Positions 10,806 through 21,005 of a DNA stretch of 64,000 nucleotides are shown in pieces. The position numbers and the translations under genes were made by a program. The stretch comes from Tillus elongatus (taxonomy: Eukaryota; Arthropoda; Insecta; Coleoptera; Cleridae): NCBI GenBank assembly GCA_964006375.1, contig OZ023265.1:15173252-15237251 (forward strand). The letters are read 5' to 3'. Under the pieces are notes generated by a model. It worked only from the letters and a program-made list of their open reading frames with translations, did not search any database and was not told where the DNA came from. Each line of letters starts with the position of its first letter. Positions within the stretch are counted from its first letter, which is position 1.

Positions 10806-12088
10806 ATTTCAACAACGCACCACGAGGGCTTACAGCCTAAATACTATCGTACCGTGGGTGTCAACAAGAAGGAAAAAGGCAACTTGCTAATTCTGGACTT
10901 GAAGGTTTGGAGGTTCGGAGGAGGAAAGGCAAGGAATTCCACAACTTGGAAGTCCTCGGGACAAAAGAGCGGGCATAACAAGATGTTCTATGTCTGGTGA
11001 CCTGGACAGTAAAAGGGTGCATTCGTTCTGTTCTGCTCGTAGATCTGTTGGGAGCAGCAGGTGGAGGAACTATGAAAGAAAGCTCCTCTGAGCAGGGGCC
11101 GTGCAAATATCTATAAAAGAGAGAGAGAGAGAGAGAGAGAGAGGTCACCAACGGCACGTCGGTGGGCAAGGGATGGCAGCTTTTGGGTGAGGGTAGGGTC
11201 ACCGATAAGACCTATAGCTCTCTCCTTAATGGAGTCCATGATAGCGAGTGTAGAAGCGGCAGCGGCACCCCAGAGGTGGGAGCAGTATTCGAGGTTAGGC
11301 CTTATTTGTGAAGTATATAAGGTTTAGAGATTAGCTGGTGAAAATTATTTGAGATCCCGGAACAGGGAATATCATTTGTTGTCAGGCGCTTCTGCAATTG
11401 ATGTGACATGTTGGCGCCAATTGAGATTTCGATCCACAGAAATGCCAACAAGTGAAAAGGACTCTTTACTTTGAATACTTTGGTTGTTCATTATAATAGA
11501 TCCAGGGCTGGTGTATCTCTTATGAGAAAGAAAGAAAGAAAGAATACTGAGAGTGGGGTTGAATTGTACAAGATTTATACTTCCCCAGTTTAATATTTTT
11601 TGGAGATCCACGGAGACAGAACCCTCCATGAATCTGCGATCCTCATCTAATTGGGCTAAAGAGACAGGCTTAGAATATTGTATATTTGAGTGGAGAGTGC
11701 TGTCGTCCGCGTACCTGTGAACTGGGTTGGATGTGCTAGAGATGAGGTCATGGATATGGAGAAGAAAGAAAGTAGCGGCTAAAACTGAACCTTGAGGAAC
11801 TCCTGCATTAATTGGATACAGTTTAGAGGAATGGCCATCCACAACAACAGAAATTCTCCGGTTGGAGAGGAGATTTGCTGTCCAGGTACAGAGATTTGGT
11901 GGTAGGCCATAGGCCAGAAGTTTATTAAGCAGCGCTGCGTGCCACACCTGGTCGAATGCTTTGGATATGTCTAGAGCGACAATCTGGGATTCATCGTGTA
12001 GTTCCATAGACTTGTTCCAAGAATGGGTGACAAAGGAAAGGAGCTCGGCAGTTGATCTGCGCTGAAGGAGTCCATACTGCCTGTCGTG
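10806..12088 (-). mobile_element. LINE copy 2 (same family as copy 1), 5'-truncated
   Basis: The RT palm is largely open at 11372-12007. It has ALDISKAFDQVWHAALLNKL, NAGVPQGSVLAATFFLLHIHD and HRYADDSTLHS with an intact YADD, then the SVDLQKILNWG block. The C-terminal block (10861-11202) has RTERMHPFTVQVTRHRTSCY and TSKLWNSLPF. A GA dinucleotide run lies at ~11116-11142, where the other copies are much shorter. The 3' end at ~10806 shows the conserved GAGGGCTTACAGCC block. It lacks the endonuclease and RT fingers (5' truncation at ~12088) and carries stops. Confidence 0.8.
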
Positions 12089-13180
12089 CCTGACGTATAA
12101 TAACAGTGTACAATTCTTATTAAAATTTGCTATTATAACGCACTAACTGCGTCCCGAAATGTTTTAATTATTCTTACGTACTCTTTGTGAATAAGAGGAA
12201 AATGAACATCTTAATTTTAAGATAGTAAAAAGAGGTAAAGATAAAAGAAATGATGTTTCACTTTTCTGTTGATAGTGACATATTTTTAGAATGAATACTT
12301 GATCAAATAAATGAAAAGTGCAGACTGATAAAGTTTTGTTTGCAGCGGAACAAACTCCAACAAAAGACAGCGATAAATGAGCGCCAGTTTTCTCTTTATA
12401 AGTGAATAAAGGTTCACAAAATAAGCTGCAGTTTGTCTCTTATGAATTCAGTTACTAAAAACATAAAGCAACGTTCAGTTTTATACTCCACAAGGAATAT
12501 TCAAGAAAAGAGCTATCTCAGCTGAGAAGTTTTATCTAACTGCAAACCTCAAGAGAGAATTTTTACAAAAACAAACAGAACATTTTTAGTCGTGTTATGG
12601 TGAAGCTATTTTATTGGTAAACAAATGCAGAGCGTTTTAAATGAAAGAAATAAATTATTTTCCTCTGCTATTCGTAATTTTAAAATAATGCTAAAAGACG
12701 TCACGTCATGTTTTTAGTGAATTTTCATTAAGACAATAAATTATATAAACAGGTGTTTAGGTTAAATTTTTAAAACCTTAATTTGAATATTTTATTTATA
12801 TTTATTTCATTTGGATACAGCAATAGTAGATAAGTGTTGAAAAGAGTTCTAATGCGTTATGGTAGCGAATTTTCCTAAATTATTTCAAGTGGTGATAACC
12901 CAATTTCCCATTAAACTAAAAATCTTCAGTTTTGATACATATTAAAACCTATATAAAAGCAGCGTGGATACTAAATTTAAAAATAACACAATGAGCTTCA
13001 CAGATAATTACAAATTTGTTTTAAAAAAACATCTTTTGTTATTTTGTTTGCAGAAGCTGGTTCCATTGAGTTGATTGAAACCGAAAACGATTAATATGGA
13101 AAAATAAGTTTTTGGTCAATTTTCAGATTAGCACATGGGGGGTGTTTAGAAAAATATTTTCAGAAATATGCTTAGAACCC
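12089..13180. repeat. Ends and interior of family-B/GGACGCAGCAAG repeats
   Basis: A right-type end with ATAACGCACTAACTGCGTCC lies at ~12136-12155, and a left-type end with GCGTTATGGTAGCGAATTTT at ~12853-12872. The interior 12960-13110 (CACAATGAGCTTCACAGATAA and following) is a diverged direct repeat of 13815-13990. Non-coding. Confidence 0.5.
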
Positions 13181-13620
13181 CTTCTGGATGCCAAAACCAA
13201 AAGAAGAATGTCTTGCAAACAGCCCACAAGAAAGTTACGGGACCAAGAGTGAATATGGGTGCCGAGCGGAGAAGAATATAAAAAGTAAGTGTGAGCGGAA
13301 AGTGCGAAAGAAACAGCTTAGTTGGACCTCACTAAGCTGCCTTTATCCCATTTTGCAGCTATACCACAGCATAATCAATATTATGCTGTGGATATGCCTG
13401 CTTAGAATCCTGTCTATCGCGCGAAGAACCTCTATATTCACCGCAGGTCGAGTAACTTTCTTAGGGGTTGTTCCAAAGGAATTTTTATTGTATATATTGT
13501 TCTTGTTTATGCATTGATGGTGATTGTAGGCATGCAGAAGGGGGAGGAGCACCCCTGCGACGAAGCAGCGAACCAAGATTTTCAATTTTTTCATTTAATT
13601 TTTTTTATGAAGCCTGATTT
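13181..13620. repeat. Repeat module with GTTACGGGACCA motif
   Basis: Contains AAGTTACGGGACCAAGAGTG (13234-13253), the same module repeated in tandem at 59980-60760. The two ORFs that cross it are repeat sequence without recognisable protein motifs. Confidence 0.4.
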
Positions 13621-13689
13621 TGAGGTTGCCTTGTTTGTCAGTCTAACATAGTAAGCTGCAATATTATCGTTTTCAAATAGTATGGATAC

Positions 13690-14290
13690 AGCAACCGTAA
13701 ATAAGTGTTGGGAAGGGTCTAGGTGTAGCAAATATGTTACGGTAGAAAATTTTTGTAAAAATATTTTAAATCCGATAACTCATTAAGCTGGAATCTACAG
13801 TCTTAAACCATAGTAACACCTATGTAAACGCACCGTGGGTACTAAATTAAACAAAAATAACATAATGAGCTTCGCGGATAACCATAAATTCGTTTTAAAA
13901 AGACTTTTTCGTTTTGTTTATTGTTTGCAAAAACTGGATGGGTTGACTAAAACAAAATCATCCAAGCAATTAATAAGGAAAAATACCTGCCATATTCCTA
14001 ATTGGATAGGTACATTCCCTTTGTAAATAATTAATTTTTTTCTGAAAAACTTTTGTAACTTTAATGAAATTTGTAACACCATTTTTTAAAGACACTTGCA
14101 GTACTTACATATTATACCTAAGACCAAATTTTGATTTTTAGCTCCATATAAAATATACATTTTTTTCAAATAATCGCTAACTGGGACTCTAAAACCGATC
14201 TCCAAGGTCCGTTTAAATTTAAATAATTAGTTTTAATAATATATCTTACTAATAGTGTACAATTCTTATATACACCATTACAAGTTTCAT
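13690..14290. repeat. Copy of a dispersed repeat, inverted relative to 58610-58990
   Basis: The reverse complement matches 58610-58990 over most of its length, including GCTAACTGGGACTCTAAAACC (14184-14204) and the CCAAGGTCCGTTTAAATT block. Non-coding, diverged. Confidence 0.55.
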
Positions 14291-14339
14291 AACAAAAACG
14301 ATTAATGTCATCCATTTTTTCCCTACAAACATGCATTAT

Positions 14340-14560
14340 AATTCAGTGAAAAATGCAAAAATGATTAAGGGCTGTTCGAAGAAAAAAGAAAATTTGTATC
14401 ACCAACAACTTATGGGCCACCCTGTCAAAATATTTTTATAAGATACAGCTTAAGATACCCGATAATTAACGTATAAAATTTTTTTCTCGTATATTGTAAA
14501 ATAACGGATATATTGAGTTTTACCGTAGAAATGCGTCACCCTGTATATATATAAATAGAT
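14340..14560 (-). repeat. ACAGGGTGACGC-ended repeat copy
   Basis: The reverse complement begins ACAGGGTGACGCATTTCTAC at ~14541 and matches 29272-29500 through the ACTTATGGGCCAC block. A third copy without the end lies at 56850-57050. Probably one terminus of a non-autonomous DNA transposon. Confidence 0.5.
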
Positions 14561-14681
14561 AAAAACTGTAACTAACTCCGGATATAGATTCTAGAGGGCC
14601 TATTTCGAGGTCATTTGACAAAATCTTTCCAAAATTCAAAAGTCGCAGTCTCATTGCTGGATTTTTTCAACGAAGATTGGC

Positions 14682-14684
<3 letters not shown>

Positions 14685-14753
<69 letters not shown>
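14685..14753. repeat. (TA)n array
   Basis: Pure TA dinucleotide run of ~68 bp inside a family-B repeat. ORFs crossing it are artefacts. Confidence 0.95.
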
Positions 14754-14757
<4 letters not shown>

Positions 14758-15178
14758 TTACACCATAAACACTATCACTAAAACTACTGCCAAAGCATCA
14801 GAGAAAGGGCCTACTTGAATTTTCTGGAAATATTTTAGTAAAATGAAGAACAATGACGGTTAAAGCTGAAACCTAAGGGTTTGTAAAACACTCATCTAGT
14901 GACATTTTCTCCACATAACCCATACTCGTTTCAGGTTTTAGCCTAAATGTTGCCAATTTTGACGTTTGAAATTGCGACTTTATTTAATGCCTATAATTTT
15001 GGTCTCTTATTTTACATATCTGAATTTTGGTACACAGTTTACTTTTTAGTGAATTTTCGTAGAAAAAATTCACTAATGGGGAGATCCCGACTTTTGAATT
15101 TTGAAAAAATTTTTGCAAATGAGCGCGAACTAGGACCCCTAGAACCCATATCCGGGGTCAGTTTCAATTTTTATATGT

Positions 15179-15480
<302 letters not shown>

Positions 15481-15504
15481 CACACCGATAACTCAAAAAA
15501 TAAT

Positions 15505-16040
15505 AGGCCGATTTTGATAAAATTTGGCATGTACCTTTCTTTTGTTAATAGCTTGGATAAGTTCGTTAGTCAGGAAAATCGGACGAGGTTTTCCGGGAAA
15601 ATTTTGAGTTTTCATATGAAAAAAATTCATATCTCAAAAAGTAATAAGCCGATTTTAACAAAATTTGGCACATACCTTCCTTTTGTAAATGGCTTTGACA
15701 TGTTTGTTAGTCAGGAAAATCGAACGAGGTTTTCCGGGAAAATTTTGAGTTTTCATTCGAAAAAAATTCATATCTCAAAAAGTAATAAGCCGATTTTAAT
15801 AAAATTTGGCACATACCTTACTTTTGTAAATGGCTTTGACATGTTTGTTAGTCAAGAAAATCGGACGAGGTTTTCCGGGAAAATTTTGAGTTTTCATTTG
15901 AAAAAAATTCATATCTCAAAAAGTAATAAGCCGATTTTAATAAAATTTGGCATGTACCTTCCTTTTGTAAATGGCTTTGACAAGTTCGTTATTTAGAAAA
16001 ATTTGACGAGGTTTTCCGGGAAAATTTTGAGTTTTCATTT
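15505..16040. repeat. 141-bp tandem repeat, about four units
   Basis: Units contain AAATTTGGCAYRTACCTT at about 15521, 15662, 15803 and 15944 (141-bp spacing), then GACGAGGTTTTCCGGGAAAA. A fifth degenerate unit follows. Because 141 is divisible by three, a reading frame stays open through them, but this is a repeat and not a gene. Confidence 0.85.
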
Positions 16041-16439
16041 GAAAAATTTTTTTATCTTAAAAAATATAAAATCTATGTTAACCAAATTTGGTAGGTAGGT
16101 TTACGATATAAAAAGTAAACTATACACCAAAATTTAGATTTCTATGTTACAAGAAAAAAAAGTTATAATAAAATATTTTGTGCCAGATCATTTCTATGAA
16201 AATTCACTACCATAACGCACTTGCTGCGTCCAGACTTTTTTATGATATAAACACGTGTATCAAATCTAGTTGCCCTACCTTTGTTATTTGTAGAGATGTA
16301 AAAGTTTTCCGAAAAAAAGGAAAATTTTCCGAGAAAAACAGGCAAGATTTTCCTAGCTAACGAACTCATTCAAGCCACTTGCAAAAGGAAGGTGCTCACC
16401 AAATTTGATCACGATGAGACTTATTTTTTGAGATATCGG

Positions 16440-16560
<121 letters not shown>

Positions 16561-16603
16561 AGTAGATAGGGAGACACCTGGGCTCATCCCCTCCACTTTT
16601 TAC

Positions 16604-16634
16604 TGCGCATGCGCGAGTCATCATGCGCATGCGC
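16604..16634. promoter_or_regulatory. Two GCGCATGCGC palindromes in the left TIR
   Basis: TGCGCATGCGC occurs at 16604-16614 and 16624-16634, 20 bp apart. This matches the NRF-1/Erect-wing binding consensus YGCGCAYGCGCR. The same pair is present, inverted, in the right TIR at about 25547-25577. Use as a host-factor site is inferred. Confidence 0.5.
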
Positions 16635-16649
16635 TGACCTGCGCAGACC

Positions 16650-16805
16650 TGTGACAGTTGACAGCTGACCTGTCAGATTTGACAGGTGTCAAATGTCACT
16701 GACCTGACAGCTGTCAGCTGTCAGCTGTCAGCTAACCTGACAGCTGTCAACGTCAGCTGTCACCTGACCTGACATGTGTCAACGTCAAATGTCACCTGAC
16801 CTGTC
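16650..16805. promoter_or_regulatory. TGACAG/TGTCAG cluster with a TGACAGCTGTCA palindrome
   Basis: Dense TGACAG and TGTCAG half-sites, including the 12-bp palindrome TGACAGCTGTCA at 16705-16716 and TGTCAGC direct repeats just after it. This palindrome is the known dimer site of TALE homeodomain factors (MEIS/PKNOX/TGIF). Its core GACAGCTGTC is also the core of the internal 13-bp array at 19511-20257. The mirror copy is at 25465-25476. Confidence 0.5.
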
Positions 16806-16806
16806 A

Positions 16807-17000
16807 GATGACGTCACAAGCATTCCAAGATGGCTGACCTGTCATAGACAGTTGCAACCCGGGTTCTCTCTATGGAACTAACCTGAGATGACGTCACAAG
16901 CATTCCAAGATGGCTGACCTGTAAGAGACATCTGCAACTCCGGGGTTCTCTCTCTATGGAACTAACCTGAGATGACGTCACAAGCGTTCCAAGATGTCTG
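16807..17000. promoter_or_regulatory. Three ~80-bp units with TGACGTCA and CCAAGATG
   Basis: Perfect CRE/ATF palindromes TGACGTCA lie at 16809-16816, 16889-16896 and 16973-16980, each followed ~11 bp later by CCAAGATGGCTG (YY1/Pho-like; CCAAGATGTCTG in the third). The right TIR has the same sites at 25205-25212, 25285-25292 and 25365-25372. The arrangement resembles a viral enhancer, but binding is inferred. Confidence 0.5.
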
Positions 17001-17065
17001 ACCTGTGTGTCCATAGATATCTACAAGTCAGGTTAGCTCTCCATGTGTGTTTGTCTGATTGTTTA

Positions 17066-17098
17066 TTAAGGTTATGTATTTGTTTATTAAGGTTATGT

Positions 17099-17142
<44 letters not shown>

Positions 17143-17220
17143 CTGTCTGTATTTGTTTATTAAGGTTATGTTCACACACGTGTTGATTACCAGTCATATG
17201 ATTGTTTGTTAAGGTTATGT
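17066..17220. repeat. TTTATTAAGGTTATG repeats and (CA)n in the left arm
   Basis: Copies of TTGTTTATTAAGGTTATG or close variants lie at ~17059, ~17080, ~17152 and ~17203, and a variant at ~17665. A CA dinucleotide run at 17102-17140 splits them. Six inverted copies occur at 24954-25130 in the right arm. Confidence 0.75.
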
Positions 17221-17815
17221 ATTTGTTATTTGAATGCAAACAGAGATAATACAAGATTGTACTTACATACAACAAGAGACGTCAGCCTTCTTTCACAGCT
17301 TAATACACACACTACTGAACAGGTGTCTTCTGTGTTGAGGATACAGACAGACAGACAACTGATTGCCATTGTTGAAGCTTATACATGCTGTTTAACAAAC
17401 ACGTCATGACAGTTCAAAGTCTTTGCTTAAACTGACAGATGCATGTGTATTTGAAAGAAAAGCATTCGCCTGAACTTAGATTTGAACCCACGAACCTCGA
17501 ATCAGCCGTTGTTTGCTTTACATATATACACTGTCCCTAAACCAATAGCTCCACAGACACACACGTTAAAAGTTTGTTCGCTGTTGTATATATAAAACAA
17601 AGCCAGTTGTTGTTGACATATGAGGTTAGGTGTTTGTATACATGTTGATTACCAATCATCTGATTGTTTAGTAAGGTTATGTTTGTATTTGTTATTTGAA
17701 TGCAAACAGACATAATAAGAAGAGTGTACTTACATACAGCAAGAGACGTCATCCTTGTTTCACGACTTAACACATACTGAACAAGTGTCTCTTGTATTGA
17801 GGAAACAAACTGATG
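17178..17815. repeat. Left subterminal region: ~170-bp direct duplication
   Basis: 17178-17340 and 17640-17812 are diverged direct copies sharing GTTGATTACCA, TTTGAATGCAAACAGA and the 24-bp motif at 17261-17284 / 17728-17751 (ACTTACATACA..AAGAGACGTC). The motif recurs inverted at 24010-24033. 17390-17600 matches, inverted, pieces of the right arm (23830-23890 and 24515-24660). Small ORFs here show no protein motifs. Confidence 0.6.
17478..17544 (-). promoter_or_regulatory. tRNA-like Pol III A/B-box pair, left arm
   Basis: On the minus strand TGGTTTAGGGA (17534-17544, 10 of 11 to the A-box consensus) is followed 45 nt later by GGTTCAAATCT (17478-17488, full match to the B-box consensus). A cloverleaf does not close, so this is not a functional tRNA. 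The pair is conserved in the opposite arm at 24564-24618. Confidence 0.4.
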
Positions 17816-18120
17816 TAAGAGAGAGAGGCCTTACAAAGGATAAACAACGTTTTACAGTTGTTAACCATGATCCTGTTTGAGCTTGTCTGTGTATCTGTTT
17901 AATATACACAAGAGAGAGGCCCTCTTAAAGGTAAACAACCTGTCAGTTGATGACCTTGTGTTATATCTGTTGAATCACCCCCATTATTCGTGTTTGAGCT
18001 TGTCTAGAATACAGACATAGCAGATGTACCACAAGATAAGTTTGTTCAGGATATTATTGCTTTAAGACATACTTTTTAATTGTATTACAAAATAAAAACA
18101 CATTAATTTTAACAAAGACT
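17816..18120. other. Left-arm spacer with short direct repeats
   Basis: Two copies of an AGAGAGAGGCC ... TAAACAAC ... TGAGCTTGTCT block (about 17820-17890 and 17908-18008). No ORF of note. Confidence 0.4.
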
Positions 18121-18126
18121 TTTATT
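18121..18126 (-). terminator. Poly(A) signal for the DUF8207-like gene
   Basis: AATAAA on the minus strand (TTTATT at 18121-18126), about 130 nt beyond the stop codon of the 388-aa gene. Confidence 0.5.
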
Positions 18127-18257
18127 TGATTCTAAGTACAAGTATGTAAACTCTTTGTTGGAATACATTTATAGAATTATTAACATTAGATGGTTCAGTG
18201 TTGCGTTGGTGCTGTTGTTGTTGTTGTCGTCGGTGTCTCTTCATGGCTGTGGGCTTA

Positions 18258-19424
18258 CTAGGTGATAACACTAGCTTCTTTTAGTTCTTCCAAGATTGAC
18301 TGAATTTCGTTGTTATGAGCAGTATTACCTGCAACTTGGGAAGCCACTAAAAGTCTAAGTCTGTCAACCAACTCGTTTATGTCATTCCAATACACATAGG
18401 CTATTTGTTTGTTATTTTGTATCATATAGTTGTTGGTGCTGATGTTGTTTGGGCTCATGCCGTTGCTATCGCTGCTCTTATCACTCTGAGTTTTAAGTTC
18501 AGTCTTTTGTTTTTTGTTAAGATGTCTGTCGTTGCTGTCGTCATCGTCTTCCTCGTAGGTGTAACCAAAACCTTGAGGTGTTGAGGATCTACGACCTCGT
18601 GGATTTATCACTGGTTTTATTAGAGTCAGATACTTTTCAGAGGAACAACCCTTGGTTCGTGCGTTAGGATCATAGTTCATTTTATGAACACTAGTTGCTT
18701 CTAGAATATCTCTATAGTGTTGAAGATCATCATAGGTATACCCTCTAGGTGTTTTCATAAATATCAATTCTAGCAAACCTTGTGTTTGCGGGTATCTCCT
18801 TTGGCCCAGTTGAATCTCAGCATCAGTAAAGTCCAAGTGTTTGTTGCCAAGACTCCAGCTACCAGTATCTTTAGCGTAGCGAGCACCATACGTTTGATCA
18901 ATAGTAGCAAGCCTCGGTGGTTCAGTAAAATACTTGTCTACATAATATCGAACTCGGTCAGGATATTGCTCCAAAAATTCTTGATATGCAGGGTTGGTTG
19001 TGACAGTTTGTAGGTCTGCCTCAAGCTCTTCAAATGTTGGGATGTCCTCATCGGAACTTGTCGCCTCAGCCTCTTCCCTTGGTTCAGCTTCAAAAACTTC
19101 ATGGTCTTTAAGGAACTGTACTTGGGGTTTCGTTTCTGGTATATCGACTTCGTCTTTGATTTGTTCAACCTTTGGTGGTTGCGATGGCTGTTGCTGCTGC
19201 AGTGCTGCTGTGTTTTTAGATATTTCACTTAGTGGCTCAACAAGTGGTTTATATAAACGTTGCAGAGCATCATCATTCTCAGCTCTGTTAAGTTTAAGCA
19301 TTAAATGTTTTTTTCGAATATTGTCAGCAAGTTGTAAAATCCTTTTCTTAACTTTTCGCTCTTCCTTACCCAACACTTCCATTGTGCTACAACTGTTTTT
19401 GGTGTTACCAGTCGGTCTAATCAT
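18258..19424 (-). CDS. DUF8207-like protein of the virus-like element
   Basis: Intact 388-aa ORF, function unknown. The first ~70 residues are basic and helical, followed by a Gln/Pro/Glu-rich linker (75-140). Residues ~145-275 look like the domain catalogued as DUF8207 in arthropod proteins: TYGARYAKDTG, a LGNK turn, GLLELIF, a YTYDDLQHYRDIL helix and an NYDPNARTKG..LIKPVI end. An acidic tract (291-297) then a basic KKQK cluster suggest nuclear targeting. The C-terminal block IAYVYWNDINELVDRLRLLV plus a short helix ends the protein. From recall, not search, proteins like this accompany small double-jelly-roll capsid gene sets in insects. A second Met at residue 15 is an alternative start. 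A TATA-like box and TCAGT initiator lie just upstream. Confidence 0.75.
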   Translation of the reverse strand: MIRPTGNTKNSCSTMEVLGKEERKVKKRILQLADNIRKKHLMLKLNRAENDDALQRLYKPLVEPLSEISKNTAALQQQQPSQPPKVEQIKDEVDIPETKPQVQFLKDHEVFEAEPREEAEATSSDEDIPTFEELEADLQTVTTNPAYQEFLEQYPDRVRYYVDKYFTEPPRLATIDQTYGARYAKDTGSWSLGNKHLDFTDAEIQLGQRRYPQTQGLLELIFMKTPRGYTYDDLQHYRDILEATSVHKMNYDPNARTKGCSSEKYLTLIKPVINPRGRRSSTPQGFGYTYEEDDDDSNDRHLNKKQKTELKTQSDKSSDSNGMSPNNISTNNYMIQNNKQIAYVYWNDINELVDRLRLLVASQVAGNTAHNNEIQSILEELKEASVIT

Positions 19425-19463
19425 TTGTTTGAGCGATACAGGTTGTGTGGTGGTTTAACATAT

Positions 19464-19498
19464 ACTGACTCTGTCACGGTACATGCCTTCTTATTTAT
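19464..19498 (-). promoter_or_regulatory. Core promoter of the DUF8207-like gene
   Basis: On the minus strand ATAAATA (complement of 19492-19498) lies about 32 nt upstream of a TCAGT arthropod initiator (complement of 19464-19468; predicted start at 19466). The leader is ~41 nt to the ATG at 19424. The 13-bp array lies immediately upstream, so it may act as an enhancer. Confidence 0.5.
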
Positions 19499-19510
19499 CA
19501 CGATGTCCGG

Positions 19511-20257
19511 CTGTCTTGTTAGACAGCTGTGTTAGACAGCTGTGTTAGACAGCTGTCTTAGACAGCTGTCTTAGACAGCTGTGTTAGACAGCTGTGTTAG
19601 ACAGCTGTGTTAGACAGCTGTCTTAGACAGCTGTGTTAGACAGCTGTCTTAGACAGCTGTGTTAGACAGCTGTGTTAGACAGCTGTGTTAGACAGCTGTG
19701 TTAGACAGCTGTCTTAGACAGCTGTGTTAGACAGCTGTGTTAGACAGCTGTCTTAGACAGCTGTGTTAGACAGCTGTGTTAGACAGCTGTGTTAGACAGC
19801 TGTGTTAGACAGCTGTCTTAGACAGCTGTGTTAGACAGCTGTCTTAGACAGCTGTCTTAGACAGCTGTGTTAGACAGCTGTGTTAGACAGCTGTGTTAGA
19901 CAGCTGTCTTAGACAGCTGTGTTAGACAGCTGTCTTAGACAGCTGTCTTAGACAGCTGTCTTAGACAGCTGTCTTAGACAGCTGTGTTAGACAGCTGTGT
20001 TAGACAGCTGTGTTAGACAGCTGTGTTAGACAGCTGTCTTAGACAGCTGTGTTAGACAGCTGTCTTAGACAGCTGTCTTAGACAGCTGTCTTAGACAGCT
20101 GTCTTAGACAGCTGTGTTAGACAGCTGTCTTAGACAGCTGTGTTAGACAGCTGTGTTAGACAGCTGTGTTAGACAGCTGTGTTAGACAGCTGTGTTAGAC
20201 AGCTGTGTTAGACACCTGTGTTAGACACCTGTATGACAGCTGTGTTAGACAGCTGTC
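19511..20257. repeat. 13-bp minisatellite GTSTTAGACAGCT, ~53 units
   Basis: Nearly perfect array of a 13-bp unit, GTGTTAGACAGCT or GTCTTAGACAGCT. The two versions differ at one base and are interspersed. The core AGACAGCTGT is palindromic, and the C version extends it to a 12-bp palindrome AGACAGCTGTCT. Variant order shows local higher-order duplication (19861-19980 and 19981-20110 share a G-rich then C-rich pattern). It decays after ~20205. It lies between the two leftward genes, overlapping the ATPase 3' region. The core GACAGCTGTC also occurs in both terminal repeats. Confidence 0.95.
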
Positions 20258-20274
20258 TGTCCTGTCTACCATTG

Positions 20275-20970
20275 TTAGAATAATATATATCTATCGAATC
20301 CTTTTCTATATCGACCTTTGTGTACATCGTTTTCCTTCACAATCACCAACACACCATACTTATTATCTTTCCAGCATTGGTGGCAGATAGTTTTAAATTG
20401 TTTAAAGTCCATATCGGTGGTTACATGATCGTCGTACACATGTTTTAAATTGGTTTCATCTTGCTTGAATAACACAATAACATTGGTGTTGTCACGTACC
20501 AGATGCTTGGGTATTCGTGTATATGTTTGACAGAGATAGAATGAATCAATATTCTTATGTCTGCCCATACTGAAGTATGCTCTTATTTTATCTTGTTTGT
20601 CACAACCTACATCATCAAATATAAACACAGAGTTGTCCTTGGCATCTGCCGGATCTAATATTTCATCGTTTTCTCTATAAGGATAGTAACCAACACCTTT
20701 TGTTGCATTCATCACCTCCTTTAACATCTTGTATTTCGGTTGATACAGAGACTTTGAATACACATACACGTTATCAAATTTTAAACCGTTTGCTTCAAAC
20801 AATAAACTCAGCATGACATTAGTTTTACCACAACCACTCGGACCACATATGATACAGCGAACGGTGTTTGGAAAGAGAGGACCATGCCTCAGTTGTTGTT
20901 GAGCTGTGTCCGTAACAACATCGTCTATATTTGTAATGGGTAAGGCAGAAGCGTGTTTGCTGGTACGCAT
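20275..20970 (-). CDS. Genome-packaging ATPase (A32/FtsK-HerA type)
   Basis: Intact 231-aa ORF. Walker A is GPSGCGKT at residues 43-50 after a hydrophobic strand (VRCIIC). Walker B is VFIFDD at 115-120. The motif GRHKNIDSFYLCQTYTRIPK (137-156) contains the sensor Gln148 and is diagnostic of A32-like packaging ATPases of Polintons, NCLDV and adintoviruses. R159 and N161 follow as usual. The length suits the compact Polinton-type enzymes (~200-280 aa). The role, from the family, is to pump element DNA into the preformed capsid. It is divergently transcribed from the capsid genes, with 158 bp between start codons. Confidence 0.93.
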   Translation of the reverse strand: MRTSKHASALPITNIDDVVTDTAQQQLRHGPLFPNTVRCIICGPSGCGKTNVMLSLLFEANGLKFDNVYVYSKSLYQPKYKMLKEVMNATKGVGYYPYRENDEILDPADAKDNSVFIFDDVGCDKQDKIRAYFSMGRHKNIDSFYLCQTYTRIPKHLVRDNTNVIVLFKQDETNLKHVYDDHVTTDMDFKQFKTICHQCWKDNKYGVLVIVKENDVHKGRYRKGFDRYILF

Positions 20971-21005
20971 CTTAACTTAAACTAAACTATATTTTATTGG
21001 GTGTG

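Larger units (their letters stand above)
16561..17102 (+). repeat. Left terminal inverted repeat of the virus-like element
   Basis: Matches the reverse complement of 25080-25620. By eye, 16561-16922 is identical to the right end. Differences begin in the second ~80-bp tandem unit (GTAAGAGACATCTGC here). In order it has a unique outer 40 bp, two GCGCATGCGC sites, a TGACAG/TGTCAG-rich zone (16650-16805), and then three ~80-bp units each containing TGACGTCA and CCAAGATG. Beyond 17102 the match becomes patchy. Confidence 0.9.

Noticed and set aside
17478..17600. True tRNA gene
   Set aside because: A and B boxes are present, but the acceptor and T stems do not pair, so I only report a tRNA-like promoter.
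17537..17773. 78-codon ORF in the left arm
   Set aside because: It lies within the ~170-bp duplication and is not open in the other copy.
18994..19458. 154-codon plus-strand ORF, Ser-rich
   Set aside because: It is the antisense shadow of the 388-aa gene. Its Ser/Cys runs reflect the complement of acidic and Gln codons.
19511..20257. CRISPR-like array
   Set aside because: There are no unique spacers: the unit repeats head to tail every 13 bp, so it is a minisatellite in a eukaryotic element.
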